17,250 nt of DNA from the NCBI GenBank assembly GCA_946401765.1, contig CAMIVJ010000014.1, positions 1-17,250 on the forward strand. The letters run 5' to 3'. Shown here one piece after another: positions 13,920 through 17,250 of this stretch (position 1 is the stretch's first letter; each line of letters begins with the position of its first letter). A model generated the notes under the pieces. It saw nothing but the letters and a program-made list of their open reading frames with translations. It did no database searches and was not told the origin of the DNA. The DNA is from an uncultured bacterium (GTDB lineage Bacteria; Verrucomicrobiota; Kiritimatiellia; RFP12; UBA1067). Both the position numbers and the translations under genes were made by a program.

Positions 13920-13929
13920 CGCCATGGCG
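13920..13929. promoter_or_regulatory. 10-bp palindrome upstream of the short paralogue-like frame
   Basis: CGCCATGGCG is a perfect palindrome about 33 bases upstream of ATG 13887, next to GTATAC, another palindrome. It lies where a promoter for the short frame and the orphan gene would be expected. I found no convincing -35/-10 pair here. A dimeric regulator site is possible but unproven. Confidence 0.25.
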
Positions 13930-13964
13930 CAAAAGGTTACACCGGTTTCTCCTGTTTTAGAATG

Positions 13965-14558
13965 CTAGCCACAGTTTTTCCCAGGTGGGGCGGCATGGCG
14001 CGAGAACTCGCAGCCACAGTAGCTCTGACGGTAGAGGCCGAGCTCTGCGGACCTCTTCAGCGAAAGAAGAAACCCGTCGCGTTTCTTGAAGTCGACCTTC
14101 AGAAACTCGGGCGTTGCTGCGGCGCTGCCGCCGCAGTCCTTCGCGCCCGCCGACCATGCGGCATCCTCGCCTGCGGCAAAGACCATCGGCGACACCTTGT
14201 GGGGCGACACCGTGAGCGAAGTCGTGAATGCGTCGAAGCCATGCACAGCGGCCCATGCGGCCGCGCGAGAAAGCGAGTAGCGGAAACAGCGTGCGCAGCG
14301 TGCGCCCTTCTCGGGCTCGTTCTCGAAACCCGCGGCCACCTTCTCCAGCCAGTCTGCGTGATCGTATTCGTCGGCCACCACCTCCACGCCATCGGCTTCG
14401 CCAAGACGGCGCGCGGCGTCAAGACGACGCTCGAACTCCTCGCGCGTGTCGATGTTGCAGTTTGAAAAAAAGAGGACCACGGTGTGGCCCTCCTCCTTCA
14501 ATCTAGGCTCGCACGCGCTCGCGCACGGCCCGCAGCATGCGTGCAGCAACACTACCAT
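13965..14558 (-). CDS. queH: Epoxyqueuosine reductase QueH
   Basis: 197 residues from ATG 14558. QueH carries out the last step of queuosine synthesis in tRNA, reducing epoxyqueuosine to queuosine without B12, and binds a 4Fe-4S cluster. Family marks are MVVLLHACCGPC (C8, C9, C12), SNCNIDTREEFERRL, a second cysteine pair in RCARCFRYSLSRAA (C88, C91), FTTSLTVSPHK, and near the C-terminus FKKRDGFLLSLKRSAELGLYRQSYCGCEFS. I prefer ATG 14558 over GTG 14573 because GGAG lies seven bases before it and the protein then begins directly at the LLHACC strand, as in the family. It follows guaB by 21 bases, so the two are probably co-transcribed. Confidence 0.93.
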   Translation of the reverse strand: MVVLLHACCGPCASACEPRLKEEGHTVVLFFSNCNIDTREEFERRLDAARRLGEADGVEVVADEYDHADWLEKVAAGFENEPEKGARCARCFRYSLSRAAAWAAVHGFDAFTTSLTVSPHKVSPMVFAAGEDAAWSAGAKDCGGSAAATPEFLKVDFKKRDGFLLSLKRSAELGLYRQSYCGCEFSRHAAPPGKNCG

Positions 14559-14579
14559 CCCATCACTCCGCACTAGGCA

Positions 14580-16082
14580 CTAAGTCCTGTAATTTGGCGC
14601 CTCCTTGGTGATGGTGATGTCGTGCGGACGCGCCTCACGCTGACCTGCCGCCGTAACGCGGTAGAACTTGCCGCGCGATTGGAGTTCGGCGATCGTGCGG
14701 GTGCCGCAGTATCCGAGAGAGGCGCGCAGGCCGCCGCAGAACTGCGTCATGATGGAAGAGACGTGCCCTGAATACGGCACCATGCCCTCGATGCCCTGGG
14801 GCACGAGATCGTCTTCGCTCTCGTTGTCCTGGAAGTAGCGCGCGCGAGAGCCCTTGCCGTTCTTGAGAGCGGCCATGGAGCCCATTCCGCGGTACACCAC
14901 GTACTGCCTGCCGTTCGCGTAGATCTTCTCGCCCGGACTTTCGTCCGTGCCCGCGAGCACAGAGCCGAGCATCACGCTGTCCGCTCCAGCCGCAAGAGCC
15001 TTCGGCACGTCGCCGGAAAGCTTGATTCCGCCGTCCGCAATCACCGCCACGCCCGTGCCGCGAAGCGCCTTGGCGGCGTTGTACACCGCGGTGAGCTGCG
15101 GAATGCCAACGCCGCACACAACGCGCGTGGTGCAGATGGAGCCAGGCCCGATTCCGACCTTGACTGCATGCGCGCCGGCCTTGGCAAGCGCCACAGCGGC
15201 CTCGCCTGTCGCGATGTTGCCCGCGATCACGTCCACCTTTGGATAGTGCTTCACGATGTACTTCGTCATCTCGATGATGCCCTTCGAGTGGCCATGCGCG
15301 GAATCCACCACCACCACGTCCACTCCCGCCGCGGCGAGCTTCTCCATGCGCGAGAGGTCGCCCTTCCCGCCGGAGACCGAAGCGGAGACGCGCAGGCGGA
15401 ACTGGTCGTCGCAGTTGTAGGTGGGGTTTTTGTTCTCCACGAGGCGCTGCACGTCGGTGAAGGAGTAGAGCCCCACCACGCGCCCCGCCTTGTCCACTAG
15501 CGGCAGCTTGCCGATCTTGTTGGCGCGCATGATCTCGTACGCCTTCTTTAGCGTGGTGCCGGGGCGTGCTGTGATGGGATCCTTCTGCATCACCTCGGCG
15601 AGCGTCACGGCGTTCATCGGCGCGTAGCGCATGTCGGAACCGGAGATCATGCCTACGAGGCGGTCCTGGTCGTCAAGCACGGGGAAGCCGTTGAACTTGA
15701 GGCCAAGGCGGCGTTTTTCCGCGCGGAGAAAGCTGATGTCGTCGTGTTCGTGGAAGCATACGGGCTTGGCGATGAGGCCGTTCAGGTAGTTCTTCACCTT
15801 CGCGACCTGCGCGGCCTGGTCGGCCTCTTCGAGATTTTTGTGGATCACGCCGATGCCGCCGGCAAGGGCCATGGCGATCGCCATCGGCGCTTCGGTCACA
15901 GTGTCCATGGCGGCTGAGATGAACGGCACCTTCATGGTCTGTCGCGACGTGAGCTTCGTTTCCAGCGATGCGTCGTCGGGCAGAAAATCCGCGTACTGCG
16001 TCACGAGCGTGACGTCGTCGTATGTCAGCCCCTCGAAGGGGAACGCCTTCATGAAGGCGTCAAGATACTTGTTCGTTGCCAT
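14580..16082 (-). CDS. guaB: Inosine-5'-monophosphate dehydrogenase
   Basis: A 500-residue cytosolic enzyme that oxidises IMP to XMP with NAD, the committed step of GMP synthesis. The N-terminal barrel part carries PFEGLTYDDVTLV and FISAAMDTVTEAPMAIAMA. Two CBS domains follow (about residues 100-220, with PVLDDQDRLVGMISGSD and LPLVDKAGRVVGLYSFTD). The barrel then resumes with VVVDSAHGHS and DVIAGNIATGEAA. The active-site loop VGIGPGSICTTRVVCGVGIP has catalytic Cys317. Further marks are VIADGGIKLSGDV, YRGMGSMAAL and GGLRASLGYCGTRTI. AGGAG lies six bases before ATG 16082, and a near-consensus promoter lies upstream. The length and all key motifs are intact. Confidence 0.98.
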   Translation of the reverse strand: MATNKYLDAFMKAFPFEGLTYDDVTLVTQYADFLPDDASLETKLTSRQTMKVPFISAAMDTVTEAPMAIAMALAGGIGVIHKNLEEADQAAQVAKVKNYLNGLIAKPVCFHEHDDISFLRAEKRRLGLKFNGFPVLDDQDRLVGMISGSDMRYAPMNAVTLAEVMQKDPITARPGTTLKKAYEIMRANKIGKLPLVDKAGRVVGLYSFTDVQRLVENKNPTYNCDDQFRLRVSASVSGGKGDLSRMEKLAAAGVDVVVVDSAHGHSKGIIEMTKYIVKHYPKVDVIAGNIATGEAAVALAKAGAHAVKVGIGPGSICTTRVVCGVGIPQLTAVYNAAKALRGTGVAVIADGGIKLSGDVPKALAAGADSVMLGSVLAGTDESPGEKIYANGRQYVVYRGMGSMAALKNGKGSRARYFQDNESEDDLVPQGIEGMVPYSGHVSSIMTQFCGGLRASLGYCGTRTIAELQSRGKFYRVTAAGQREARPHDITITKEAPNYRT

Positions 16083-16114
16083 GTGTGCTCCTAATGAGTG
16101 CCTTTGCCCATGTA

Positions 16115-16143
16115 TTTATACTCTTTTTCGGGCGGAAAGTCAA
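16115..16143 (-). promoter_or_regulatory. Putative sigma70 promoter of guaB
   Basis: On the minus strand TTGACT (16143-16138), a 17-base spacer and TATAAA (16120-16115) give 5 of 6 matches at both boxes. Transcription would start near 16108, about 25 bases before the guaB ATG. The -35 box begins at the base immediately after the stop codon of the upstream rhamnosidase gene, and no terminator is visible between them. Confidence 0.75.
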
Positions 16144-17250
16144 TCATAAAGAAACGGAATATTCTTTTTCGCCGGGATTCTGCACCGTGTCGGCAAGGCC
16201 GGGCAGGCGCACGACCGCGCTCGTTCCAGGGGGAACGACCACCACTACGCGCACCTTGCCCTGCTCACGACGCCATTCCACCTTGATCTCGCCAGTTGAC
16301 GCCTTATGCGTTGCCTTCACCCAGTCGAGCCCCTTGTGGAAGTTCGGCGCGACCATGAACTTCCTGAAGCCGGGCTCGACGATCCTGATTCCGACGAGCG
16401 ATCCGTAGAACCAGTTCACGATGTCGGCCATCATGAAGTGGTTGAAGGAGGAACCCTCGCGGCAGTCCCACGCCTCGTGGCAGGTCGTGTTCCCCAGCCG
16501 GATCATGTAGCCGTAGCCGGGCTTGGTGTCGTCTGCGGTCATCTCGAAGATCACGTCGCTGCAGCCGTTCTCCGCGAGCACCTGGAGTAGATACGGATAG
16601 CCGATCTCGCCAGTTCCGACCGCGCCGCGCCCGCGAACGTCCTCCACGATGTTGGAGACGATTGCCGCCGTCTCGGCGGGATCGGCGAGACCGAAGGCAA
16701 GTGCCATCGAGTTCGCGGTCTGCGAATTGTTCTCGTAGTAGTGTCCCTGCGGATTCCACCACTTCGCGTTGAACGCCTTCTTGATGTTCGCGGCCTCCTC
16801 CCGGAACGCAGCAGCCTCGTCCTTCTTGCCAAGGATGTCGGCGCACTTCGCGAGCGTCGCGGCGTTGAGGTAGTAGAAGGCCGTGGCGGTGAAGTCGATG
16901 GACGTCCGGCGGAGCGGACGCTTCTCGGCGGAAACCGTCTGCTGGTACCAGTCGCCGAGTCCGCCGGGCGTGATGAACTTCCCGCGCTTCTCGTTCTGCG
17001 ACTGCGCGCGGATGTACTTGTGGTAGGCGACCATGTTGTCCCAGTAGGCGCCGATGAGCGACGCGTCTCCTGTCCACACGTACTGCTGCCAAGGAATCTG
17101 GATCATCGACGAGCCCCATTCGATCGAATGGCGGAAGCCGCCGCGGAACACGGTGTACTCCGGCGCGATGTCGGGAACCATACCGTCCGCAAGCTGCGAA
17201 TCGGCAAGGTCCATGCACGTCTTCGCGAACATCGCGTCAGCATTCCAGCC
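16144..17250 (-). CDS. GH78-type alpha-L-rhamnosidase, C-terminal part
   Basis: The frame is open to the right window edge, so the N-terminus is missing; 368 codons are visible. It begins GWNADAMFAKTCMDLADSQL, at the point where the GH78 acidic motif (usually ERLGW.GD) gives way to the barrel helices. Other barrel marks are IPWQQYVWTGD, PGGLGDWYQQ, ATAFYYLNAATLAKCADILG, GTGEIGYPYLLQVLAENG, and GYGYMIRLGNTTCHEAWDCR. The Glu in HEAWD matches the proposed general base. SSFNHFMMADIVNWFYGSLVGI then leads into a C-terminal beta-sandwich (about 75 residues, FRKFMVAPNFHKGLDWV to the end). The family removes alpha-L-rhamnose from glycans. Unlike the homologue at 2860-4944, this enzyme keeps the C-terminal domain. 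Whether it has a signal peptide cannot be seen. Confidence 0.92.
   Translation of the reverse strand, partial: GWNADAMFAKTCMDLADSQLADGMVPDIAPEYTVFRGGFRHSIEWGSSMIQIPWQQYVWTGDASLIGAYWDNMVAYHKYIRAQSQNEKRGKFITPGGLGDWYQQTVSAEKRPLRRTSIDFTATAFYYLNAATLAKCADILGKKDEAAAFREEAANIKKAFNAKWWNPQGHYYENNSQTANSMALAFGLADPAETAAIVSNIVEDVRGRGAVGTGEIGYPYLLQVLAENGCSDVIFEMTADDTKPGYGYMIRLGNTTCHEAWDCREGSSFNHFMMADIVNWFYGSLVGIRIVEPGFRKFMVAPNFHKGLDWVKATHKASTGEIKVEWRREQGKVRVVVVVPPGTSAVVRLPGLADTVQNPGEKEYSVSL

Noticed and set aside
12945..14465. A 506-codon open frame on the plus strand across queH, the short frames and the orphan gene
   Set aside because: It is antisense to queH and to the well-supported orphan gene, has no family motif, and long antisense frames are common in GC-rich DNA. 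It also crosses an intergenic region with minus-strand ribosome-binding sites.

Overview
All genes in this window lie on the minus strand, so reading order runs from the high coordinates to the low ones. The DNA is GC-rich with clear Shine-Dalgarno sequences. It encodes a bacterial core (IMP dehydrogenase, QueH, NusB, cofactor-independent phosphoglycerate mutase, RnpA, L34, YidC) together with two GH78-type alpha-L-rhamnosidase-like enzymes and a large orphan protein. A plant- or mucin-glycan-feeding, Gram-negative-type bacterium fits. A member of the PVC group (Kiritimatiellota, Lentisphaerota or Verrucomicrobiota) is my best guess, but this is an impression from gene content and not a proof.

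Layout from right to left. 17250-16144: C-terminal part of a GH78 rhamnosidase, cut by the window edge. 16082-14580: guaB, with a strong sigma70-like promoter directly abutting the rhamnosidase stop codon. 14558-13965: queH, 21 bases after guaB. 13964-13704: a short region holding a 32-codon reading frame whose start resembles the start of the next gene, plus an overlapping 20-codon frame. 13703-11454: a 749-residue protein that I cannot assign to a family. 11453-11320: a gap with a putative promoter and a 9-bp hairpin. 11319-2860: a close-packed run of SPFH/stomatin-like gene, nusB, gpmI, a PGRP/Amidase_2-type amidase, an OPT-family transporter and a second GH78 enzyme (gaps of 1, 70, 6, 30 and 61 bases), which may be one long transcription unit. 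2796-216: the classic rpmH-rnpA-yidD-yidC operon behind a near-consensus promoter, with two 4-base stop/start overlaps. 181-1: the start of ridA.

Functionally, the rpmH-yidC block supplies ribosome, RNase P and membrane insertion functions. guaB and queH both touch guanine nucleotide or deazaguanine metabolism. The amidase and OPT transporter could work together on peptidoglycan or other peptides, which is inference only. The rhamnosidases would trim rhamnose from glycans. The most unusual part is 11454-13887: the 749-residue orphan and the short upstream frame that repeats its ribosome-binding site and N-terminal motif. This looks like a remnant or short member of a duplicated family whose shared N-terminus may be a signal. 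No CRISPR array, insertion sequence, tRNA, rRNA or origin was recognised. No gap between genes exceeds 300 bases.
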